Of a DNA stretch of 64,000 nucleotides, positions 16,115-23,736 are shown in pieces. The notes below the pieces were generated by a model that had not been told where the DNA came from, ran no database searches, and was given only the letters and a program-made list of their open reading frames with translations. Within the stretch, counting starts at the first letter, position 1. Each line of letters begins with the position of its first letter. A program made the position numbers and the translations under genes. Where the stretch lies: contig NZ_BMSA01000015.1 of NCBI RefSeq assembly GCF_014648915.1, positions 1-64,000 of the forward strand, given 5' to 3'. The DNA comes from Streptomyces phaeofaciens (lineage in GTDB: Bacteria > Actinomycetota > Actinomycetes > Streptomycetales > Streptomycetaceae).

Positions 16115-18904
16115 ATGGCACCGCCCCTCAGCAGACGGACCCTTCTCCAGAGCGCGATCCTGGCCGCCGCCCTCCCCGGCGTCGGCGCGGCGGTGGCCCC
16201 GGGCTCCGCCGCGGCCGCCACACTCCCGCCGCCGGCCTCCTGGACGCTCCAGCCCTTCGCCCTCGACGACGTCGCCCTCGGTGCCGGCGTCTTCGCCGCC
16301 AAGCGGCAGCTGATGCTCGACCACGCCCGCGGCTACGACGTGAACCGGCTGCTCCAGGTCTTCCGCGCCAACGCCGGCCTCTCCACCCTCGGCGCGGTCG
16401 CCCCCGGCGGCTGGGAGGGGCTGGACGGGGAGGCAGGCGGCAATCTGCGCGGCCACTACACCGGCCACTTCCTGACCATGCTGTCCCAGGCGTACGCGAG
16501 CACCGGCGACACGGTCCACGCGGACCGCATCCGCACCATGGTCGGCGCGCTGACCGAGGTGCGCGAGGCACTGCGCCACGACCCGACCGTGCTCGCCGTC
16601 GCCGGACGGTTCGCCACGGCCGTGGAGAACGTCCGCGGCTCCTACCGGTACGTCGACCTGCCCGCCGGTGTCCTGGGCGGCGCGGCCGAGACCACCCTCG
16701 CCGCCTGGGTGAAACCGACCCACGACGGCAACTGGGCCCGGGTCCTGGACTGCGGCGACGACACCACCCGGTACCTCTACCTGGCCGCGCGCAACGCGGG
16801 CGGGGTGCCCCGGTTCGCGATCACGACCGGCGGCCCGGGCGGCGAGCAGGGGCTCGACGGCACCGCCGCGCTGCCCCTGAACCGGTGGAGCCATCTCGCG
16901 GTGACCCTCGCGGGCGGCACCGGCACGCTGTACGTCAACGGCACGGCCGTGGCCCGCAACACGGCCATGTCCCTCACCCCGGCCGCCCTCGGCACCCTCG
17001 CCGACCACTGGCTCGGCCGCTCCCACTACGCCTCCGACCCCGTCTTCGCGGGCGCCTTCGGCGGATTCGACGTATGGTCGCGCGCCCTGACCGCCGCCGA
17101 GATCACCGCGTTGCAGAGCACCCCGGGCAGCGGCGACCTGGTGTCGTACGCCTTCGACGAGACGTCGGGCTCCACCCTCGCGGACGGCTCGGGGCGCGGG
17201 CTGACCGCCACCCTGCGCCGCACCTGGGGCGCGCCCAGCCACCCCGGGTTCCTCGCCGCCTACCCGGAGACCCAGTTCATCCAGCTGGAGTCGATGACCG
17301 GGAGCGACTACACCAGGGTGTGGGCGCCCTACTACACCGCCCACAAGATCCTCCGGGGCCTGCTGGACGCGTATCTCGCCACCGGCGACCCGCGCGCGCT
17401 CGAGCTGGCGTCCGGGATGGGCGACTGGATGTACTCCCGGCTGTCGAAGCTGCCCGCCACCACCCTCCAGCGGATGTGGGGCCTCTTCTCCAGCGGCGAG
17501 TTCGGCGGCATCGTCGAGGCGGTCGTCGATCTGCACGCGATCGGCGGCAAGGCCGAACACCTCGCGCTGGCCCGGCTGTTCGACCTCGACAGCCTCATCG
17601 ACGCGTGCGCCGCGAACACCGACGTCCTCGACGGACTGCACGCCAACCAGCACATCCCGATCTTCACCGGCTGCCTGCGGCTGTACGACGCGACCGGCGA
17701 GCAGCGCTACCTCACCGCCGCGCGGAACTTCTGGGACATGGTCGTCCCGCACCGCATGTACGGCATCGGCGGCACCAGCACGGGCGAGTTCTTCAGGGCG
17801 CGGGACGTCATCGCGGGGACGATCAGCGCGACCAACGCCGAGACCTGCTGTGCCTACAACCTGCTGAAGCTCAGCCGGGCCCTGTTCCTCCACGAGCAGG
17901 ACCCGGCCTACATGGACTACTACGAGCGGACCCTGCTCAACCAGGTCCTCGGCTCCAAGCAGGACACCGCCGACGCCGAGAAACCGCTGGTCACGTACTT
18001 CATCGGGCTCACGCCCGGCCATGTGCGCGACTACACGCCCAAGCAGGGGACCACCTGCTGCGAGGGCACCGGCATGGAGTCCGCGACCAAGTACCAGGAC
18101 TCGGTGTACTTCAAGGCCGCCGACGGCGGTTCGCTGTACGTCAACCTCTACAGCCCGTCCACGCTGACCTGGGCCGAGAAGGGTGTCACCGTCACCCAGG
18201 CCACGGACTTCCCGCGCGAGCAGGGCAGCACGCTCACCGTCCGGGGACGCACCGGTGCCTTCGCGCTGCGGCTGCGGGTGCCGGCCTGGGCGACGGCCGG
18301 GTTCCGGGTGACGGTCAACGGCCGTGCGGCCGACGGGACGCCCGTGCCCGGGAGCTATTTCACGGTGTCGCGGACCTGGCGGGACGGGGACATCGTGAGG
18401 GTGGCCATGCCGTTCCGGCTTCGGGTCGAGAAGGCCCTCGACGACCCGTCCCTCCAGACGCTGTTCCACGGCCCGGTGAACCTGGTGGCGCGCGACTCCG
18501 CCACCGGCTACCTGGAGTTCGGGCTCTACCGCAACGCCGCGCTCTCCGGCGACCTGCTGCCCTCGCTCACCCCGGTCGGCGGGAAACCGCTGCACTTCAC
18601 GCTGAACGGCACCGCGTTCGCCCCCTTCTTCGAGGGCACCGAGGATCCGACACACGCGTACGTGCGGCGGGCCGAGCCCCGGGTGGTGTTCGGGAACACC
18701 GACTCGGGCGTGGCCAACCCCGTCAAGGCGGACGGGACCGGTCTGCTCGACGAGGTGTGGGCCGGGGCGCCGTTCGCCTCCAGGGGAGCGCTGGTCGCGC
18801 GGGTCCGGGCGGTGGTGAACGCCTGGGTGGCCGCCGGGCTGCTGAGCGCGGCCGACGGGGCGAAGGTGGTGAGCACCGCGAACGGGGCGACCTTCGTGCC
18901 CTGA
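16115..18904 (+). CDS. Secreted GH127 beta-L-arabinofuranosidase with inserted LamG-like domain
   Basis: 929 residues. A twin-arginine signal (SRRTLLQSAILAAALPG) ends in an AxA site near residue 35. The DUF1680/GH127 barrel starts at once (AKRQLMLDHARGYDVNRLL) and is interrupted at ~173-350 by a LamG/concanavalin-like domain (WVKPTHDGNWARVLDCGDD; FDVWSRALTAAEI), then resumes. Zinc and catalytic residues expected from characterised GH127 enzymes are present: NAETCCAYN (Glu-x-Cys, ~575) and TTCCEGTGMES (Cys-Cys, ~646, containing the nucleophile). It probably removes terminal beta-L-arabinofuranose from plant cell-wall glycans outside the cell, with the LamG domain binding carbohydrate. ATG 16115 follows GGAGGAG. 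The gene stands alone, with no transporter or other arabinan enzyme beside it. Confidence 0.88.
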   Translation: MAPPLSRRTLLQSAILAAALPGVGAAVAPGSAAAATLPPPASWTLQPFALDDVALGAGVFAAKRQLMLDHARGYDVNRLLQVFRANAGLSTLGAVAPGGWEGLDGEAGGNLRGHYTGHFLTMLSQAYASTGDTVHADRIRTMVGALTEVREALRHDPTVLAVAGRFATAVENVRGSYRYVDLPAGVLGGAAETTLAAWVKPTHDGNWARVLDCGDDTTRYLYLAARNAGGVPRFAITTGGPGGEQGLDGTAALPLNRWSHLAVTLAGGTGTLYVNGTAVARNTAMSLTPAALGTLADHWLGRSHYASDPVFAGAFGGFDVWSRALTAAEITALQSTPGSGDLVSYAFDETSGSTLADGSGRGLTATLRRTWGAPSHPGFLAAYPETQFIQLESMTGSDYTRVWAPYYTAHKILRGLLDAYLATGDPRALELASGMGDWMYSRLSKLPATTLQRMWGLFSSGEFGGIVEAVVDLHAIGGKAEHLALARLFDLDSLIDACAANTDVLDGLHANQHIPIFTGCLRLYDATGEQRYLTAARNFWDMVVPHRMYGIGGTSTGEFFRARDVIAGTISATNAETCCAYNLLKLSRALFLHEQDPAYMDYYERTLLNQVLGSKQDTADAEKPLVTYFIGLTPGHVRDYTPKQGTTCCEGTGMESATKYQDSVYFKAADGGSLYVNLYSPSTLTWAEKGVTVTQATDFPREQGSTLTVRGRTGAFALRLRVPAWATAGFRVTVNGRAADGTPVPGSYFTVSRTWRDGDIVRVAMPFRLRVEKALDDPSLQTLFHGPVNLVARDSATGYLEFGLYRNAALSGDLLPSLTPVGGKPLHFTLNGTAFAPFFEGTEDPTHAYVRRAEPRVVFGNTDSGVANPVKADGTGLLDEVWAGAPFASRGALVARVRAVVNAWVAAGLLSAADGAKVVSTANGATFVP

Positions 18905-18907
18905 GCC

Positions 18908-18949
18908 GCGAGCCCTCAGCCGTGAGCCGTCAGCCGTGAGCCGTCAGCC
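18908..18949. repeat. Three 14-bp tandem repeats after the GH127 gene
   Basis: GTGAGCCGTCAGCC is present at 18922-18935 and 18936-18949, with a degenerate copy at 18908-18921. They sit between convergent genes just after the GH127 stop codon. Confidence 0.7.
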
Positions 18950-18981
18950 GTGTCCGGCCCTGCCGCCGAGCGGCGGGGCGG

Positions 18982-19794
18982 CTACGACCGGCGGCGAGGC
19001 TTGCCGCCGCCTGTACCGCGGCGGGCGCCGCCCTTCGCGCCCCCGCCGCCCTTCGCCCCGCCGGAACGGCCGCGCGCGCCGGCGCCGGACGCCTTGCCGG
19101 TGCCGCCCGCGCTCTTGCGCTGCGCCCCGCCCGGCTGCGGCTTGCGGCGCTCGCTCTCCCGCTCCCCCGCCGGGGCCTGCCGCTCCCGGCCGCGCGTGCT
19201 GTTGACCGTGCGGCCGCGGACGATGCCGATGAAGTCCTCGACGTGATCGGTGGTCGCCTCCTCGGGCCAGGACAGCGCGACCGCCGACCGGGGGGCGTCC
19301 ACGACCGTGCGGTAGGTGAGGTCGCGGCGGTGGTGGAGGCGGGCCAGGGACTGGGGGACGACCAGGACACCGATGTTCGCCGCGACGAGTTCCACCGCGT
19401 CCGCCGTGGTCGCCGGGCGCTCGAAGGCGGGCTCACCGGGCGGCCGCTCCCAGCCGATGACGTCGTCGAGGGGATGCAGGACCACCTCGTCGGCGAGGTC
19501 GTCCAGGGTGATCTCCTCGGCCGCGGTGATCACATGGTCCTTGGGGACCACGACGACGGTCGTCTCGGTGTAGAGGGGGATCGCGCTGAACACCGTACGG
19601 TCGACCGGAAGGCGCACGAAGGCGGCGTCGGCGGAGCCGTCGCGCAAGACGTCGGAGGCCTCGGCGGGGGTCACCTGGAGCAGGGTGAGCGGGACGTCCG
19701 GCAGGCGCTCCTGCCAGATCCGCGCCCACTTGGCGGGCGTCACTCCGGGGACGTACGCGAGCCGGAACGAGGGGGAATCCGCCGAGTCGGTCAT
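18982..19794 (-). CDS. LysR-type substrate-binding-domain protein without HTH, with basic C-terminal tail
   Basis: 270 residues. Residues ~8-195 form a LysR substrate-binding fold (FRLAYVPGVTPAKWARIW; DAAFVRLPVD; AIPLYTETTVVVVPKDH; AANIGVLVVPQSLARL), but there is no DNA-binding helix-turn-helix in front: the protein begins directly with the ligand domain. Residues ~197-270 are a low-complexity Arg/Lys/Gly tail (GGAKGGGGAKGG, RGRSGG), resembling RGG-type nucleic-acid-binding tails. Such proteins are widespread in actinomycetes without a known role. The gene is divergent from the DUF5997 gene, only 58 bp away, so the two probably share a control region. Confidence 0.8.
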   Translation of the reverse strand: MTDSADSPSFRLAYVPGVTPAKWARIWQERLPDVPLTLLQVTPAEASDVLRDGSADAAFVRLPVDRTVFSAIPLYTETTVVVVPKDHVITAAEEITLDDLADEVVLHPLDDVIGWERPPGEPAFERPATTADAVELVAANIGVLVVPQSLARLHHRRDLTYRTVVDAPRSAVALSWPEEATTDHVEDFIGIVRGRTVNSTRGRERQAPAGERESERRKPQPGGAQRKSAGGTGKASGAGARGRSGGAKGGGGAKGGARRGTGGGKPRRRS

Positions 19795-19839
19795 TCCGCC
19801 AGGTTACCGGCTGTGGTCGGAGGTCTCGTCGGCGGCCGA

Positions 19840-19845
19840 TACCCT
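19840..19845 (+). promoter_or_regulatory. -10 box TACCCT for leaderless DUF5997 transcript
   Basis: TACCCT ends 7 bp before the ATG at 19853 and there is no ribosome-binding site, so transcription should start at the initiation codon itself. No clear -35 box is seen. Confidence 0.5.
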
Positions 19846-19852
19846 GGACCGT

Positions 19853-20245
19853 ATGAAGTCGCAGCAGACCGCCCAGACGATGAAGCCCGCCACCGCGGCG
19901 AAGAAGCTGGGTGTGTACCTCCCCGCCACGCCCGCCGAGTTCCAGGAGGGCGTGGTCTCGCGCGCCGAGCTGAACGAGCTCACGGCGAACCCGCCCGAGT
20001 GGCTGCGGACGCTGCGCGAGAGGGGCCCGCACCCCCGTCCGGTGGTCGCGGCCAAGCTGGGCGTGTCCATCGCGGGCCTGGCCCGGGGCGGGGTGACCGA
20101 GGCGCTGACCACCGAGCAGATCGAGGCGCTGAAGGACGCGAAGCCGGAGTGGCTGGAGAAGGAGCGCGCCACCCAGGCCGAGGTCCGCAAGGAGACGGTC
20201 CGGATCAAGAAGCGGAACGCCGAGCGCGCCGCCTCCGAGGACTGA
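19853..20245 (+). CDS. DUF5997 family protein
   Basis: 130 residues, soluble and highly charged. The sequence starts MKSQQTAQTMKPATAAKKLG and contains two similar helical segments: KLGVYLPATPAEFQEG at ~17-32 and KLGVSIAGLARGGVTEALT at ~65-83, which look like an internal duplication. The C-terminus is a Lys/Arg/Glu-rich helix. It matches the actinobacterial family I know as DUF5997, with no assigned function. ATG 19853 is preferred over upstream in-frame starts because a -10 box sits at leaderless distance. It is divergent from the HTH-less LysR-like gene. Confidence 0.8.
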   Translation: MKSQQTAQTMKPATAAKKLGVYLPATPAEFQEGVVSRAELNELTANPPEWLRTLRERGPHPRPVVAAKLGVSIAGLARGGVTEALTTEQIEALKDAKPEWLEKERATQAEVRKETVRIKKRNAERAASED

Positions 20246-20258
20246 GCACCGGCCCCGC

Positions 20259-21158
20259 TCAGCGGCGCGGCGCGAGGATGCTGAGCGCGTTCGCGCAGAC
20301 GACGGCCCCGATCGCCGTCCAGTCGACGAGCCCGAGCCCCTGGCCTAGGCCGATCCAGCCGACCAGCGCGGCGAGCACCGGGTTCACGCTCATGAACAGG
20401 CCGAAGGCCGCCGGGGGCACCTGGCGCAGTGTGACCAGGTCGGCGAGGTACGGCACGGCGGACGACAGCACACCGGCGGCGACGGCGTAGCCGACGGCCG
20501 GCGCGGTCGGCGGCTCCCGGAGCACCACGAACACCCCGACCGGCAGGAACGCCAGCGCGGAGACCGCCGAGGCCGCCGCCGAACCCTGCACCCCCGGCAG
20601 CCGGCGGCCGACGGTCCGGTTGAGCAGGATGTACGACGCCCAGCACACGGCGGCCAGCAGGCCGAGGCCCATCCCGACGTAGTCGGTGGAGGGCTGGGGA
20701 CGCATCAGCGTGACGGCGCCCGCCGCCGCTGTCACCGCGCAAGCGGCGTCGATCCGGCGGCGCGCGGCGGCCAGGGCGACGGTCAGCGGGCCGAGGAACT
20801 CCAGGGTGACGGCGAGCCCGAGGCCGATCCGGTCGATGGCGGTGTAGAGGGACAGATTCATCGTCCCGAACACCAGGGCCAGCAGCAGGACCGGCCCCCA
20901 CTGCTCCCGGGTGAAGGACCGCAGCCGGGGGCGGCCCACGGCGAGCAGGACGAGCGCGGCCACGTACTGCCGGACCGCGACGACCCCCGTGGGGCCGAGG
21001 ACGGGGAAGGCCAGGGAGCCGATCGCGGCGCCGGTCTGGTTGGACAGACCGCTGCCGACCATGGTGGCGATGCCGACGGCACGCCGGCGCGATCCTTCGG
21101 GCTCCGCTGCGGGAGCCGCCGAGGGAGCGGTGGTCGAGGCTGAGGGAGCGGCAGGCAT
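20259..21158 (-). CDS. EamA/DMT-family transporter (RhtA-like exporter)
   Basis: 299 residues with about ten hydrophobic segments arranged as two EamA repeats (SLAFPVLGPTGVVAVRQYVAA... and VCWASYILLNRTVGRRLPG...), the drug/metabolite transporter pattern; RhtA homologues export amino acids such as threonine and homoserine. I place the start at ATG 21158: a longer version from ATG 21215 would cover the -10 box of the divergent LysR gene. A GACGAT box 6 bp before ATG 21158 could give a leaderless transcript. The divergent LysR-type regulator is the likely controller. The substrate is unknown. Confidence 0.85.
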   Translation of the reverse strand: MPAAPSASTTAPSAAPAAEPEGSRRRAVGIATMVGSGLSNQTGAAIGSLAFPVLGPTGVVAVRQYVAALVLLAVGRPRLRSFTREQWGPVLLLALVFGTMNLSLYTAIDRIGLGLAVTLEFLGPLTVALAAARRRIDAACAVTAAAGAVTLMRPQPSTDYVGMGLGLLAAVCWASYILLNRTVGRRLPGVQGSAAASAVSALAFLPVGVFVVLREPPTAPAVGYAVAAGVLSSAVPYLADLVTLRQVPPAAFGLFMSVNPVLAALVGWIGLGQGLGLVDWTAIGAVVCANALSILAPRR

Positions 21159-21184
21159 ACCGGGATCGTCCACCCGGCGCGGCC

Positions 21185-21202
21185 TTGCGCAAAATGCATG
21201 CA
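21185..21202. promoter_or_regulatory. Two adjacent palindromes between DMT exporter and LysR gene
   Basis: TTGCGCAA (21185-21192) and TGCATGCA (21195-21202) lie side by side in the 68-bp divergent region. This is where a LysR-type protein would bind to control itself and the exporter. Confidence 0.45.
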
Positions 21203-21214
21203 CGGCTTCAGCCA

Positions 21215-21220
21215 TACGCT
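21215..21220 (+). promoter_or_regulatory. -10 box TACGCT for leaderless LysR gene
   Basis: TACGCT ends 6 bp before ATG 21227. The GGAG in between is only 2 bp from the ATG, too close to serve as a ribosome site, so leaderless initiation is more likely. Confidence 0.5.
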
Positions 21221-21226
21221 GGAGTC

Positions 21227-22090
21227 ATGGATACTCCGGGTGTGGAACTGCGCCAGCTGCGCTGTCTGGTCGCGATCATCGACGAGGGCGGTTTCACCGA
21301 TGCCGCCGCCGTGCTCGGCGTCTCCCAGGCCGCCGTGTCCCGCACCCTGGCCTCCCTCGAACGGGCCCTGGGCGTACGGCTGTTGCGGCGCACCTCGCGT
21401 GTGGTGACGCCGACCGCGACCGGCCTGCGGGTCGCGGCGCACGCGCGCCGGGTGCTCGGCGAGGTGGACGCACTGGTCGGCGAGGCCGCCTCGGGCCACA
21501 CCCGGCTGCGGATCGGGTACGCGTGGTCGGCCCTCGGCCGGCACACCCTCGCCTTCCAGCGCCGCTGGGCGGCCGGGCGGCCGGAGACCGCGCTCCAGCT
21601 CGTGCGGGTGAACTCCGGCAGCGCGGGGCTGGCGGAGGGCGCCTGTGACATGGCGGTGGTGCGCAGACCGCCGTCGGACCGGCGCTTCGACTCGGCGATC
21701 GTGGGGCTGGAGCGGCGCCTGTGCGCGCTGGCCGCCGACGACCCGCTGGCCCGGCGCCGTTCGGTGCGGCTGGCGGACCTCAGCGGGCGCACCCTGCTGA
21801 TCGACCGCCGGACCGGCACGACCACCCTGGACCTGTGGCCGGCGGACGCGCGGCCCGCGACGGAGGAGATCCACGACGTCGACGACTGGCTCACCGTCAT
21901 CGCCACGGGCCGCAGTGTCGGCGTGACCGCCGAGTCGACCGCCAACCAGTACCCGCGGCCCGGTGTCGTCTACCGGCCGGTGCGGGACGCCGAGCCCGTC
22001 GCCGTCCGGGTGATGTGGTGGCGCGACGACCCGCACCCGGCCGCCCAGTCCGTGATCGAGCTGCTCACGGAGCTGTACCGGGAGGGCTGA
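21227..22090 (+). CDS. LysR-family transcriptional regulator
   Basis: 287 residues, the usual length. The N-terminal winged helix-turn-helix is clear (VELRQLRCLVAIIDEGGFTDAAA, then GVSQAAVSRTLASLERALGV, ending about residue 60), followed by the effector-binding domain (HTRLRIGYAWSALGRH from ~85). Effector pockets of this family bind small metabolites. It is divergent from the DMT exporter, the classical arrangement for a regulator and the transporter it controls. Confidence 0.9.
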   Translation: MDTPGVELRQLRCLVAIIDEGGFTDAAAVLGVSQAAVSRTLASLERALGVRLLRRTSRVVTPTATGLRVAAHARRVLGEVDALVGEAASGHTRLRIGYAWSALGRHTLAFQRRWAAGRPETALQLVRVNSGSAGLAEGACDMAVVRRPPSDRRFDSAIVGLERRLCALAADDPLARRRSVRLADLSGRTLLIDRRTGTTTLDLWPADARPATEEIHDVDDWLTVIATGRSVGVTAESTANQYPRPGVVYRPVRDAEPVAVRVMWWRDDPHPAAQSVIELLTELYREG

Positions 22091-22189
22091 TGCGGGCCGG
22101 TCCCCCGGGACTCGCCCGCGGGTGGCCGGTTTGACTACGATCTGAGCAGGTTCACCGACGTGGGTGTTTCGAGGTTGCTGGGGGTTGGG

Positions 22190-22579
22190 ATGGTTGCTGG
22201 TCGTGTGGTGCGCTTCGACAGCCAGCGCGGATACGGGTTCATCGCGCCCGACGACGGCGGGGAGGATGTCTTCCTGCACGTCAACGACATGCTGATGCCC
22301 GAGTCGCAGGTGCGGCGCGGCATCGTGGTGGAGTTCGAGATCGAGGACGGCGAGCGGGGTCCGAAGGCGTCCGGCGTGCGGCTCGCGCGCGGGGCGGACG
22401 GCAAGCCGCTGGCCGCCGACGACGACGTGCTGTGCGATGTGCTCAGCACGGAGGAGTTCGTCCGGGACGTCACGGAGGCGCTGCTGACGGCGGCGCCCTC
22501 GCTCACGGGCGAGCAGATCGTCCAGGTCCGCGGCGGCCTGGCGCAGTTCGCCAAGAACCACGGCTGGGTCGAGGGCTGA
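22190..22579 (+). CDS. Cold-shock-domain protein with C-terminal extension
   Basis: 129 residues. The first ~70 are a cold-shock domain (VAGRVVRFDSQRGYGFIAPD with RNP1-like GYGFI, and DVFLHV as RNP2), which binds single-stranded RNA or DNA. About 60 further residues, absent from CspA, follow (LSTEEFVRDVTEALLTAAP...), predicted helical. ATG 22190 gives the standard CSD N-terminus; a GTG at 22160 would add ten residues. TACGAT at 22136-22141 may be its -10 box. This long form is a common single-copy actinomycete paralogue distinct from the 67-residue CspA at 50033. Confidence 0.88.
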   Translation: MVAGRVVRFDSQRGYGFIAPDDGGEDVFLHVNDMLMPESQVRRGIVVEFEIEDGERGPKASGVRLARGADGKPLAADDDVLCDVLSTEEFVRDVTEALLTAAPSLTGEQIVQVRGGLAQFAKNHGWVEG

Positions 22580-22881
22580 TCCGCCCCGGGGCCCACGGGT
22601 CCCACCGGTCGCGGCGCTCGCACCGGGGCGGGGCCGTGCGCGGGGGGACGTCCGCTTCCCCCTGGGCACGGGCCCGCCCGGACGGCAGCGATCCTCCACA
22701 TGCTCACCACGCCGGTCCTCGACCCGCCGGCCGCCGAGGTCCTCGCCCCGGACGCGGGCACGCCGGCCCGATCCGGACAGCCGGCGGCCCGATTCCCCGT
22801 GGTCGGTGACCTGATCCCCCGTTGTCAGTGGCTTGATCTACAGTTCCCGTCACTTGATCACTGCGGGTGCGGGAGGCACAC
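22580..22881. other. Intergenic region without a supported gene
   Basis: 302 bp between the cold-shock-domain gene and the DUF4132 gene. TTGATC occurs twice (22832 and 22854), and CAGTGG and CACTTG around them form a loose dyad that could be part of a promoter. An 88-codon plus-strand frame from 22700 overlaps the DUF4132 gene and lacks a ribosome site, so I do not call it. Confidence 0.5.
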
Positions 22882-23736
22882 ATGGGGTGGGTGTCGGCCG
22901 GCGACTACGAGGTCGCCCTCGACGACGGCAAGGTGGTGTGCCGCAACGCGGCCGGGCGGGTGCTGAAGTCCGTACCGCCCAAGATCGCCGACGATCCCGC
23001 GGTGCTGGGACTGCGCCGGCTCACCGAGTGGCTGGAGCGGCACGAGCGGCAGTGCCTCGCCGACGTGGAGCGGTGGATGGTGCGTTCCCTGCCGGTGCCG
23101 TTCGCCGTCGTCACCCGGGTCTGGAGCGACCCCGCGTGGCAGGCCGCCCTGCGCGACCTCGTCGTCACCGGGGCCGACGGCGAGGTGGCCGGATTCCTTC
23201 GCGACGCCGACCCCGAACGCGGCCTCGGACTGGTCGACCTCGACGGCGACAGCGTGCGCATCACCCCGGACCTCGTCCGTCTGCCGCACCCGGTGCTCCT
23301 CGACGACCTGGAGGAGCTGCGCGAGTTCGCCGTCGAACTCGGGCTGACGCAGCGCGCCCATCAGCTGTTCCGCGAGGTGTGGCACAAGCCCGCCACGCTC
23401 GACGCCGAGGCGACCTCCGTCGAGGAGTACGCGGGCGGGGCGTTCAAGGAACAGCGGTTCCTGCACGGCCGGGTGACCCAGCTCGGCTACCGCGTGCGCG
23501 GCGGCAACGCCGTCTGCTCCGTGCTGGAGGACGGCCGCGCCGTCGAGGCCCGCGTGTGGGTCGGCGACTACGAGGGCTACCAGGAGGCCGAGACCGGCCC
23601 CCTGGTCTTCACCGACCCCGCCGGGCGGGTGCTGAGGCTCGGTCAGGTCGGGCCGGTGGCCTGGTCGGAGGGCATGCGCATGGCGGCCGCGCTGTACGCG
23701 GGACGCGACATCGAGGACGAGGAGCGGGCGGCATGA
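22882..23736 (+). CDS. DUF4132 domain protein (C-terminal part of MolR/YehI-type proteins as a separate gene)
   Basis: 284 residues. The region ~130-200 shows the DUF4132 signature: LVRLPHPVLLDDLEELREF, then LTQRAHQLFREVWHKP (the position of the family's QPF.Q..RE motif), and AGGAFKEQRFLHGR. In E. coli MolR/YehI this domain is the C-terminal part of a large protein; here it is free-standing. ATG 22882 follows GGGAGG. The stop codon overlaps the next start (ATGA at 23733-23736), so the two proteins are probably made in fixed ratio and may interact. The biochemical function of DUF4132 is unknown. Confidence 0.8.
   Translation: MGWVSAGDYEVALDDGKVVCRNAAGRVLKSVPPKIADDPAVLGLRRLTEWLERHERQCLADVERWMVRSLPVPFAVVTRVWSDPAWQAALRDLVVTGADGEVAGFLRDADPERGLGLVDLDGDSVRITPDLVRLPHPVLLDDLEELREFAVELGLTQRAHQLFREVWHKPATLDAEATSVEEYAGGAFKEQRFLHGRVTQLGYRVRGGNAVCSVLEDGRAVEARVWVGDYEGYQEAETGPLVFTDPAGRVLRLGQVGPVAWSEGMRMAAALYAGRDIEDEERAA

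Noticed and set aside
16001..18655. An 884-codon open frame on the minus strand
   Set aside because: It is antisense to the GH127 gene; the plus frame has a Tat signal, cysteine motifs and LamG domain.
22700..22966. An 88-codon plus frame ending in a Cys-rich stretch, considered as a peptide precursor
   Set aside because: No ribosome site; it overlaps the DUF4132 gene, and the Cys-rich end is the out-of-frame reading of that gene.
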